Below are positions 5,393 through 11,147 of a DNA stretch of 11,782 nucleotides, piece by piece. Under the pieces are notes generated by a model that did no database searches, had not been told where the DNA came from, and saw only the letters and a program-made list of their open reading frames with translations. This DNA is from Candidatus Nanohalarchaeota archaeon. GTDB lineage: Archaea; EX4484-52; JAADEF01. Numbering within the stretch: the first letter of the stretch is position 1; the number at the start of each line of letters is the position of its first letter. The position numbers and the translations under genes were made by a program. Location: contig JAADEF010000010.1 of NCBI GenBank assembly GCA_013153555.1, forward strand, positions 1 to 11,782, written 5' to 3'.

Positions 5393-6292
5393 ATGTTCTC
5401 CAAATTTAGAAAGCTCATAAATAAAACCTCCAAAAAAATAGCAGAAAAAGTAACCACAAAGGAAATAAAAGAAGAAGATATAGAAGACATACTTTGGGAG
5501 ATGCAGTTTGAACTCATAGAAAATAATGTTTCCTTGGAAGTAGCAGAAAACATCATTCAAAACATCAAATCCAAACTAGTTGGAAAAATCATAGATAAAA
5601 AAGAAAAAATAGAAAACATCATAAAAGAAGCCCTCATTGAAGAAATAAAAAATACAGTCATAGAAAAAGATTTTGATGAAATGATAAAAAACATAAAAGA
5701 AAAACCAAAAATAATCGTATTCTTTGGGTTCAATGGAACAGGTAAAACCACAACAATAGCAAAATTAGCCCATTATCTTTTAAAAAAAGGAAAAAGTGTA
5801 GTATTGGCTGCAGGAGACACTTTTAGAGCTGCTGCTATTGAACAGCTTCAAGAACATGCTTCAAAACTTGGCGTAAAGCTCATAAAACAGCAGTACGGCA
5901 GTGATTCTGCTGCAGTAATTTATGATGCAGTAAATTATGCTAAATCCAAAGGCATTGAATTTGTACTAGCTGATACAGCAGGAAGAGCTCCTACTGACAA
6001 AAACCTTTTAGAGGAACTTTCTAAAATAGTAAGAGTAATTAAACCTCATCTAAGAATATTAGTATTAGAAAGCATCACAGGTAATGACATCGTAGAACAA
6101 GCAAAGCTGTTTAATGAAGTAGGTGTTGATGCAGTAATCATTACAAAATATGATGTTGATGATAAAAAAGGCGCAGTATTGAGCGTATCTTACGCAATCA
6201 AAAAACCCATAATATTTTTAGGTACTGGCCAAAATTATGAAGATCTCAAAAAATTTTCATTAGAAAGCTATATTCAAGAAATATTAAAATAA
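5393..6292 (+). CDS. ftsY: Signal recognition particle receptor FtsY
   Basis: A 299-aa SRP GTPase that docks ribosome-SRP complexes at the membrane. The helical N domain is residues 1-100. The G domain has the P-loop GFNGTGKT (112-119), AAGDTFRAAAIEQL (139-152), DTAGR (194-198), TKYD (251-254) and the C-terminal FLGTGQNYEDL closing region. AAGDTFRAAAIEQL and GQNYEDL distinguish it from SRP54, and there is no M domain. It lacks a long acidic N-terminal extension, as archaeal FtsY proteins often do. Small differences from the common pattern are LVLESITGND where DATTGQN is usual, and DDKKGA for the GGA loop. The ATG at 5393 is the only sensible start, since the next Met is residue 37. It follows the tRNA-His discriminator base by one nucleotide and has no Shine-Dalgarno. 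It converges on the aIF5A gene with a gap of 13 bp. Confidence 0.96.
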   Translation: MFSKFRKLINKTSKKIAEKVTTKEIKEEDIEDILWEMQFELIENNVSLEVAENIIQNIKSKLVGKIIDKKEKIENIIKEALIEEIKNTVIEKDFDEMIKNIKEKPKIIVFFGFNGTGKTTTIAKLAHYLLKKGKSVVLAAGDTFRAAAIEQLQEHASKLGVKLIKQQYGSDSAAVIYDAVNYAKSKGIEFVLADTAGRAPTDKNLLEELSKIVRVIKPHLRILVLESITGNDIVEQAKLFNEVGVDAVIITKYDVDDKKGAVLSVSYAIKKPIIFLGTGQNYEDLKKFSLESYIQEILK

Positions 6293-6305
6293 AAAAGAAA
6301 GAGGT

Positions 6306-6704
6306 TTACTCTCCCTTTACCCTCATTATCATTTTTACAGTACCGGCTATCACCCAATATTCAACATTCACTCCTTCGGTTAGTTTGCCTTTCAACTCCT
6401 CATTCACTAATGCATCAAACACTTCATAAGTTTCTAAATCCATTATTTGCGCTTGATCATCGCTTACAGTTATAACCTGACCATCTCTTTTATCTATAAT
6501 AGGTGCAGGTATTTTGCTATCTCCTGGTTTAGATATTTCTCTTTTCTTCCCATCAATTATACCTACTGCTACAATCCTTGCTTTTGCAGAGCCGTGTTTT
6601 CCTGGTTTAGAAAGACTAATATCTACTACTCTACACGGCACATCATCAATCATTATAAAGTCTCCCTTCCTAAACTGCTTAGCTTCTTTCATAATAACTT
6701 CCAT
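6306..6704 (-). CDS. Translation initiation factor aIF5A
   Basis: A 132-aa aIF5A, the archaeal homologue of eIF5A and EF-P, which rescues ribosomes stalled at poor peptide-bond formers. The hypusination loop SKPGKHGSAK is at residues 32-41, and K36 is the lysine to be modified to deoxyhypusine/hypusine. An N-terminal SH3-like domain (about 1-68) is followed by an OB-fold domain (about 72-132). Length is normal for archaea. GGAGGG lies 6 nt before the ATG at 6704, which favours this start over the Met at residue 5. The gene follows the PAC2-family gene by 13 bp and is probably the last gene of the S27e operon. It ends 13 bp from the convergent ftsY stop. Modification needs spermidine or agmatine, which links it to the arginine decarboxylase at 1364-1816. 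Confidence 0.96.
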   Translation of the reverse strand: MEVIMKEAKQFRKGDFIMIDDVPCRVVDISLSKPGKHGSAKARIVAVGIIDGKKREISKPGDSKIPAPIIDKRDGQVITVSDDQAQIMDLETYEVFDALVNEELKGKLTEGVNVEYWVIAGTVKMIMRVKGE

Positions 6705-6717
6705 TTTAATCCCTCCA

Positions 6718-7521
6718 TCAACCTATATAACCTAAATGTTCATCATCACCTTCTTTTTTCTTCATTAATTGAGTAAATGCCTTTTTCTGCATTTCATCTA
6801 TCTTCTTTAAAACCTTTTCAACTTCCTTAACATGTTCCTGAATTTTAGATAAATCTAAATCTAAATTAAGGTATTGATTCAATACTTCCAAAACAGCTTC
6901 TGTAGCCTTTGGATCAGAAAGTAGTAATCCCGAAGTCTCACCCATCAAACAAACTGCATCGATTTCCATTCTTGTTGCTTCTCCAACAATAACACCTGCA
7001 GCCCCAACTATTTGAGTAACTTCTGTATTTTTAAACTTCACACCTAACTTTTCAAACAATCTCAAATATTTTTCATTATTAGCAGCGCCATAAACATGTG
7101 GTTTTCTTTTCTCCACCAGCATTCCAGTACCAAAACCACCTATACTAATAACCTCTTTAATTCCAAACATTTCTTCCAAAAATTCCAAAATACTGCGGGC
7201 AATTTCATAATAACCCTCAGTAGTCATACTTTGAGCATCCCCTACAACTATAACCATATCTTTTTGCTTTTTTTTCTTATCACCCTTCACATAATATAGC
7301 TCATATTTCATAGTTATAATTAAACCCGAACCGTTATGATCCACATTTACCACAGGAGGTAAAGCATCAGAATAAAGCTCTGCAAACTTTTTAGCTTTTA
7401 GCTCACTTACTAAATAACCTGCCACATTCCTTCCAATATAACCTACACCGGGTGCAATACCTTGTATCAGCACAACATCCTTTATCTTTGGTACTTCAGC
7501 ATAATCTATTTCTGTAACCAT
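6718..7521 (-). CDS. PAC2-family protein, probable proteasome assembly chaperone (PbaB-like)
   Basis: A 267-aa member of the archaeal PAC2 family, whose characterised members (PbaA/PbaB) help assemble or cap the 20S proteasome. Visible family features are the N-terminal VVLIQGIAPGVGYIGRNVAGYLV segment, the MVIVVGDAQ strand, ISIGGFGTGM, VYGAANN and VGAAGVIVGEATRMEIDAVCLMGETSG. A charged coiled-coil-like helix follows at about 205-255. The last residues are HLGYIG. A canonical proteasome-docking HbYX tail would put Tyr second from the end, but here it is third from the end. I place the start at 7521: GGTGA sits 5 nt before it, and it begins one base after the Nop10 stop. The in-frame ATG at 7533 overlaps Nop10 and has only a weaker AAGG upstream. 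Its position downstream of S27e, aIF2 alpha and Nop10 is a conserved archaeal arrangement. Confidence 0.88.
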   Translation of the reverse strand: MVTEIDYAEVPKIKDVVLIQGIAPGVGYIGRNVAGYLVSELKAKKFAELYSDALPPVVNVDHNGSGLIITMKYELYYVKGDKKKKQKDMVIVVGDAQSMTTEGYYEIARSILEFLEEMFGIKEVISIGGFGTGMLVEKRKPHVYGAANNEKYLRLFEKLGVKFKNTEVTQIVGAAGVIVGEATRMEIDAVCLMGETSGLLLSDPKATEAVLEVLNQYLNLDLDLSKIQEHVKEVEKVLKKIDEMQKKAFTQLMKKKEGDDEHLGYIG

Positions 7522-7522
7522 G

Positions 7523-7678
7523 TTATTCACCATATTTTGCCTTCATTTTAATCTCAAAATATTTATCGTCATACTTAAATTTATATTTGCGTATCTCCCA
7601 TGTAGGTTTACCACAATTAGGACAAAATTCCTTTAAAGTATAAATCCCGCAAGATTTGCATTTTCTTATGTGCTTCAT
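7523..7678 (-). CDS. nop10: H/ACA RNP component Nop10
   Basis: A 51-aa small protein beginning MKHIRKCKSCGIYTLK, clearly Nop10, part of the archaeal H/ACA snoRNP with Cbf5, Gar1 and L7Ae that makes pseudouridines in rRNA. The zinc ribbon is complete, with C7, C10, C19 and C22. The C-terminal half is lysine- and tyrosine-rich and lacks the HPPRFSPxDxY stretch typical of many homologues, keeping only the DDKYFE-like part, so this end is divergent. The start codon shares its A with the aIF2 alpha stop (TAATG), and its own TAA is one base before the ATG of the PAC2-family gene. This is a translationally coupled chain in the classic archaeal order. Confidence 0.93.
   Translation of the reverse strand: MKHIRKCKSCGIYTLKEFCPNCGKPTWEIRKYKFKYDDKYFEIKMKAKYGE
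7527..7531 (-). promoter_or_regulatory. Ribosome binding site that sets the PAC2-family start
   Basis: GGTGA lies inside the last codons of Nop10, 5 nt before the ATG at 7521. It matches the complement of the archaeal 16S 3' end and points to 7521, not 7533, as the start. Confidence 0.7.
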
Positions 7679-8478
7679 TAACTTTCTCCCTTAACACGAA
7701 CATAATTAAAATCAACATCTTTGCCTCTAAATGCTTCTTCTATCTTACCAATAATAGCAGTAAGTTCTTTTTCCATTTCCTTATAATCTTCACCTTTAAG
7801 CTCCAACCTGTATTTTGGTGCAGCAAGATAATGTACATGAATTCTCTCATTATTCAAAGAAAGTGCCTTTTTTATAATCTCTATTCCATCTCCTTCATAG
7901 CATTTAATAAGTAAATCCATTTTTATGGTGAGTTCTTTTGGTTTAATATTTTCCAATGCCAGCTCATAAGCTTTTTGTGCTATATTTTCTGGAACACCTA
8001 AATTTCTCAGCACATCAATGCCGTCTTCTGCTACTATTTCAAAACCTTCATACATGCTTCCAAATTCTTTTTGCAAAGGAAAACCCAACTTTTCATAAAC
8101 TTCATCTAAACTCAACCCTAGCTCCTTAGCAATTATTTTCAAAAAATTATGAGCTTTCTTCTCATTTCTAAATTCCTTTGTTTTCTCTCTTGCCAGTGTT
8201 GGCTTTACCCTTTTAATGGAAAGTTCAACATATCCTTTCCTATCTTGACTAAGAACCAAAGCCACTACTTTTTGATTGAGCTTTAACATTCTTCTTATAT
8301 CTTTTACCCATCTTGAAGAAATTTCAGAAATATGTATCATGGCTTTTAAATCATCATACTCATCTAATGTAGCAATAGCACTATTTGGATTAAGCTCTTT
8401 AATTGTTGCAATCACATATTCCCCTTTCTCAGGCATTTTTTTATACTTTCTTATTTTGTCTTCGTTTTTTTTGCTCAT
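7678..8478 (-). CDS. Translation initiation factor aIF2, alpha subunit
   Basis: A 266-aa aIF2 alpha. With beta and gamma it delivers Met-tRNAi to the ribosome. It has an N-terminal S1/OB domain (about 18-90; YVIATIKEL, AMIHISEISSRWVKDIRRML, YVELSIKRV), a helical middle domain (about 95-175) and a C-terminal alpha-beta domain (IHVHYLAAPKYRLELKGEDYKEMEKEL). The EISSRWVKDIRR loop is where eukaryotes carry the regulatory Ser51. The frame continues to a GTG at 8487, but GTGAT placed 4 nt before the ATG at 8478 looks like the ribosome site, so the GTG is probably not a start. It lies 13 bp after S27e and its stop overlaps the Nop10 start by one base. Function and operon position agree. Confidence 0.96.
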   Translation of the reverse strand: MSKKNEDKIRKYKKMPEKGEYVIATIKELNPNSAIATLDEYDDLKAMIHISEISSRWVKDIRRMLKLNQKVVALVLSQDRKGYVELSIKRVKPTLAREKTKEFRNEKKAHNFLKIIAKELGLSLDEVYEKLGFPLQKEFGSMYEGFEIVAEDGIDVLRNLGVPENIAQKAYELALENIKPKELTIKMDLLIKCYEGDGIEIIKKALSLNNERIHVHYLAAPKYRLELKGEDYKEMEKELTAIIGKIEEAFRGKDVDFNYVRVKGES

Positions 8479-8491
8479 CTTAATCACGAAA

Positions 8492-8659
8492 TTATTGAAC
8501 TGGCTGAGCCACTTTAACTAAAAGCTCTGCCTTACCTCCAGTAGGTCTTGCTAAAATCTCACCACAAACCAAACATTTCACTTCTATGGATGCTTTTTCA
8601 TAAATATTTTGCTCATTCCCGCATTTATGGCATTTAACTCTCAAAAATCTGCCTGTCAT
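8492..8659 (-). CDS. Ribosomal protein S27e (eS27)
   Basis: A 55-aa small-subunit zinc-ribbon protein. C10, C13, C29 and C32 (CHKC and CLVC) are the zinc ligands, and VKC-x2-C-x(15)-C-x2-CG-x-ILARPTGGKA is the family pattern. The frame is open further to an ATG at 8692, but GAGGTGAT placed just before the ATG at 8659 fixes the start there. The extra residues (MFLVVLLEVML) are the translated leader, not a membrane anchor. It is the first gene of the S27e - aIF2 alpha - Nop10 - PAC2-family operon. In many archaea L44e precedes it, but here promoter-like sequence comes directly upstream, so L44e is encoded elsewhere. Confidence 0.95.
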   Translation of the reverse strand: MTGRFLRVKCHKCGNEQNIYEKASIEVKCLVCGEILARPTGGKAELLVKVAQPVQ

Positions 8660-8664
8660 TAACA

Positions 8665-8671
8665 TCACCTC
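8665..8671 (-). promoter_or_regulatory. Strong Shine-Dalgarno of S27e
   Basis: GAGGTGA lies 5 nt before the ATG at 8659 and decides the start against the upstream in-frame ATG codons at 8665 and 8692. Confidence 0.75.
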
Positions 8672-8690
8672 TAACAACACAACTAAAAAC

Positions 8691-8698
8691 ATATAAAA
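8691..8698 (-). promoter_or_regulatory. Candidate TATA box for the S27e operon
   Basis: The minus strand reads TTTTATAT about 35 bp before the S27e ATG. The implied start (about 8668) would leave a very short leader and may cut into the Shine-Dalgarno. A second AT box (ATATATTTTT on the minus strand, 8711-8720) would give a leader of about 30 nt. One of the two is probably the real promoter. Confidence 0.4.
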
Positions 8699-8721
8699 GA
8701 AGAAGGTTTTAAAAATATATC

Positions 8722-8740
8722 GAAAATACTAAATATTTTC
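8722..8740. repeat. Inverted repeat between divergent promoters
   Basis: GAAAATA-CTAAA-TATTTTC is a perfect 7-bp dyad with a 5-nt centre. It lies between the S27e operon promoter (minus) and the TATA box of the unknown gene at 8831 (plus), a position suited to an operator. Alternatively it is chance in AT-rich DNA. Confidence 0.35.
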
Positions 8741-8765
8741 ATCTAGCATTTACACAAACCGTTAA

Positions 8766-8774
8766 TTATATATA
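8766..8774 (+). promoter_or_regulatory. TATA box for the unknown gene at 8831
   Basis: TTATATATA is followed by a more GC-rich stretch. A start about 27 bp downstream (near 8797) leaves a leader of roughly 34 nt containing the GGTGA at 8821. Confidence 0.5.
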
Positions 8775-8820
8775 CCCCTTCGCATAAAAAATAAGATTTA
8801 TCAAGAGCCAATGCCTGTCC

Positions 8821-8825
8821 GGTGA
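8821..8825 (+). promoter_or_regulatory. Ribosome binding site that sets the start at 8831
   Basis: GGTGA lies 5 nt before the ATG at 8831. The in-frame GTG at 8822 is part of this site, so it is unlikely to be a start codon. Confidence 0.65.
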
Positions 8826-8830
8826 AGCCC

Positions 8831-9790
8831 ATGATGTACGAAATTGAAGATGTATTTTTCTTGGGAAGTCGAAAAAAGTTAGAAGTAAAAGCAAAAGAAT
8901 TTTATGAAAGAGCAAAAGAGCTAAATTTAGCAACACAACTTTTAAAAGAAGCAAAAGAAACCTATTCCTTATCAGACATTGCTTTTGCAATTTTAAAAGG
9001 AGATAGGGCAATAACTCCTGAAGATGCACTTATAAATGCTTTAGGTTTCAAAGAAGCTTTTGAAGCTAATTATGACGTAAAAATTGAATTAAAAAATTAT
9101 AAGCCTTTTACTTTCCCCCAGCCTGATGAAAAAATAAACTACACTCTCTTAGAAGAAAGGTGGAAGAAAGCAACACAACACCGCTTAGATGATCTTGCTC
9201 ATCGTATAGACGGGGTCATAGGCATCCTTCACCCCTTCAAAAGCCTTAGTGAAAGAAAAACTTTTGATGAAATTATGAGGTTGGTTGCTTATATAGATTT
9301 TTTAGAAAGAGGAGTCCTTGGAGAACATACAGCTCAAGACAAAGAAAATCTTAAAAACCTTTACCACAGTATTTTAGAAAAAGCATATCCTTATATTATT
9401 GAAATATCTAATACACATTATTCTGGTAAACATGGTAAAGATCTTCAAGAATGGGATGAAAAAAGATTAATTGAACTATTATATCAAATTATAAATTCAG
9501 CAATTAATATTATGCACATTCAACCTAATGAAATATCTGAATTACAAAAAAGTCACTATTCTTTTTATAAAAAAAAGATATTAGATGCCATTACAATTGC
9601 TGCAAAATCGCTTAAAGAATACAGTGAAGCTTTGGACGACTACGTACCTTTAAAATCTTTAACACTCATAGAAATAAAACAAAAAGGAGAGTGGAGTGCA
9701 TACACTCAAGCAAAAAGAGAGGAGCTCAATCTCTTAATGCAACAAGAAAATTCAAACCCTTATCATATACCATTTCTTCCAATAAACTAG
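8831..9790 (+). CDS. Unrecognised helical protein, 319 aa
   Basis: I do not recognise this protein. It is intact, soluble-looking, rich in charged helices and contains no cysteine, signal peptide or membrane segment. The N-terminal third (about 10-60) looks coiled or TPR-like (KKLEVKAKEFYERAKELNLATQLLKEAKE). A middle section has histidines in HRLDDLAHRIDGVIGILHPF and later NTHYSGKHGKDLQEWDEKR, arranged so that metal or phosphate binding is conceivable but unproven. The tail is proline-containing (NPYHIPFLPIN). The start is set by GGTGA 5 nt before the ATG at 8831, and a TATA box lies at 8766-8774. It is divergent from the S27e operon and convergent with RuBisCO, overlapping it by 65 bp. Coding character is good throughout: long open frame, own promoter and ribosome site. 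Confidence 0.8.
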   Translation: MMYEIEDVFFLGSRKKLEVKAKEFYERAKELNLATQLLKEAKETYSLSDIAFAILKGDRAITPEDALINALGFKEAFEANYDVKIELKNYKPFTFPQPDEKINYTLLEERWKKATQHRLDDLAHRIDGVIGILHPFKSLSERKTFDEIMRLVAYIDFLERGVLGEHTAQDKENLKNLYHSILEKAYPYIIEISNTHYSGKHGKDLQEWDEKRLIELLYQIINSAINIMHIQPNEISELQKSHYSFYKKKILDAITIAAKSLKEYSEALDDYVPLKSLTLIEIKQKGEWSAYTQAKREELNLLMQQENSNPYHIPFLPIN

Positions 9791-11135
9791 AAGATTCTTT
9801 TATTTCTTTTATTTTTCTTTCAACCTCCTCCTTTCTTATGTAGCCAAAATATTCTAATGCTTGTTTAAGCTCTTTTGCTTGCTTAGCAGCAACATCTAAC
9901 GCAATATTTCTAGCAACTGCTTCAACTGCTTGTCGCATGGATTTAGCTCCTGCCTTACTTCCTTTTGGATGACCGTGTACACCACCGCCTGCTTGAATAA
10001 CCACATCCTTACCATGCACAGCAACTATGCCTTCTACCTTCCCTGCATCTAATCCCCCTGAAGCCACAGGAAAAACTGCTTTAATATCCTCATCCCACTC
10101 CTGCTTAAAAAAGCCTAAAAACTTTTCTTCTTCAAGCTCCTCTTTTACCATCACATCATGAAGCTTTTTAATATAATAAGGATTTCCTTCCATTTTACCT
10201 ACTCCTGTTCCTATATGAAGCTGATCCACACCCAAAAGCCTATAAAACTTACTCAAAATTCTAAAATCATATCCAAATCCACTTCGATGAAGAGCAGCAT
10301 ATCCTGCTCTATGTGCATGTACAGCCAATCCTTTTTTATGAGCATATTCAACCATCTCTTTAACTAAGGCAAAGCCCATAATAAATACATCCATCATTAC
10401 AAGCTTATTACCGCTCTCTGCCACATAATCAATTCTTTCATACATTTTATGCCGATCCATGTCTGTAATATTAGTAGCATATAGTTTTACTTCTCCTGTT
10501 TTAGTTTCTGCTTTATCCCTCGCCTGATTAGTTTTATCAAACCTTTCTTTCCAACCACAGAATTTCTGATTTACTAAATTTTCATCATCTTTCACTAAAT
10601 CTAATCCATTAACCCACGCATCATATGCAACCTTTGCAAATTCAGCAGGTGTTAATCCTACTTTCGGTTTTACTATAGTACCTACGTGAGGCCTTCTAGT
10701 TTTATGCGTCCCAACTATTCTTCTTATGCCTTCTAATCCGAACTTAGGACCATCATAAAGTCGTTGATAGCGCAAAGGTATGTAAAGATCAATCATATAT
10801 AGCTCTTCCAATTCTTTTAATCCATAAACATTACCAAACACAGATGCATAAAACTGCAAAAGATTTCTTTCATCAAAGTGTTCATAAGGATAAGAAATCC
10901 AAACAAATCCTGAGCTTTCACTCACTTTCTTTATGCGATATATCCTAGCTCTATAATCCTTAAAAACTTTTTTATTCATGGTGCTAATTTTAGTCCATGT
11001 TCCTACTGAGCTTTCTGCAGCAACTCCTTCTGCTAATTCCTCAAATCTCTTTTTTCCTTTTACCCAGACCAAAAGCTTAAACTCATCTTTTTTAGGTTCA
11101 TAGCTCTCTTCAATATATTTATAACCTCCATACAT
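9726..11135 (-). CDS. rbcL: Ribulose-bisphosphate carboxylase, form III (archaeal type)
   Basis: A 469-aa RuBisCO large subunit. Active-site residues by motif are E41 (ESSVGTWT; spinach E60), N102 (GNVYG; N123), K156 and K158 (VKPKVGL; K175, K177), carbamylated K182 with D184 and E185 (KDDEN; K201, D203, E204), H275 and R276 (HRAG; H294, R295), H307 (LHIGT; H327), loop-6 K314 (VGKMEG; K334), S359-G-G (S379) and GGG at 383-385. A catalytic RuBisCO is therefore predicted, not a RuBisCO-like protein. Y279 replaces a usual His (H298). After about residue 430 there is a charged extension, making it longer than common form III enzymes. In archaea it normally fixes CO2 onto ribulose bisphosphate made from AMP; no AMP phosphorylase or R15P isomerase gene is present here. 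GAGGTGA precedes the ATG by 5 nt, and the TadC-like gene ends 10 bp upstream, so it is probably co-transcribed. Confidence 0.95.
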   Translation of the reverse strand: MYGGYKYIEESYEPKKDEFKLLVWVKGKKRFEELAEGVAAESSVGTWTKISTMNKKVFKDYRARIYRIKKVSESSGFVWISYPYEHFDERNLLQFYASVFGNVYGLKELEELYMIDLYIPLRYQRLYDGPKFGLEGIRRIVGTHKTRRPHVGTIVKPKVGLTPAEFAKVAYDAWVNGLDLVKDDENLVNQKFCGWKERFDKTNQARDKAETKTGEVKLYATNITDMDRHKMYERIDYVAESGNKLVMMDVFIMGFALVKEMVEYAHKKGLAVHAHRAGYAALHRSGFGYDFRILSKFYRLLGVDQLHIGTGVGKMEGNPYYIKKLHDVMVKEELEEEKFLGFFKQEWDEDIKAVFPVASGGLDAGKVEGIVAVHGKDVVIQAGGGVHGHPKGSKAGAKSMRQAVEAVARNIALDVAAKQAKELKQALEYFGYIRKEEVERKIKEIKESSSLLEEMVYDKGLNFLVALRD

Positions 11136-11140
11136 CTATT

Positions 11141-11147
11141 TCACCTC
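11141..11147 (-). promoter_or_regulatory. Shine-Dalgarno of RuBisCO overlapping the upstream stop
   Basis: GAGGTGA ends 5 nt before the RuBisCO ATG and overlaps the TGA of the TadC-like gene (11146-11148), which suggests translational coupling. Confidence 0.65.

Noticed and set aside
5258..5560. Minus-strand open frames crossing tRNA-His and the start of ftsY
   Set aside because: They run through a complete tRNA and lie antisense to a conserved GTPase; their residues show no family pattern.
6447..6776. Plus-strand open frames opposite aIF5A
   Set aside because: They are antisense to a certain gene and show no ribosome site or recognisable domain.
8479..8487. GTG at 8487 as start of aIF2 alpha
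   Set aside because: The GTGAT there fits as the ribosome site for the ATG at 8478, which matches the usual N terminus.
8660..8692. N-terminal membrane anchor on S27e (MFLVVLLEVML)
   Set aside because: The strong GAGGTGA places the start at 8659, so these codons are untranslated leader.
8766..9029. Leucine-rich minus-strand open frame opposite the unknown gene
   Set aside because: The leucine-rich composition is the mirror of lysine/glutamate-rich codons on the other strand; it has no promoter or ribosome site.
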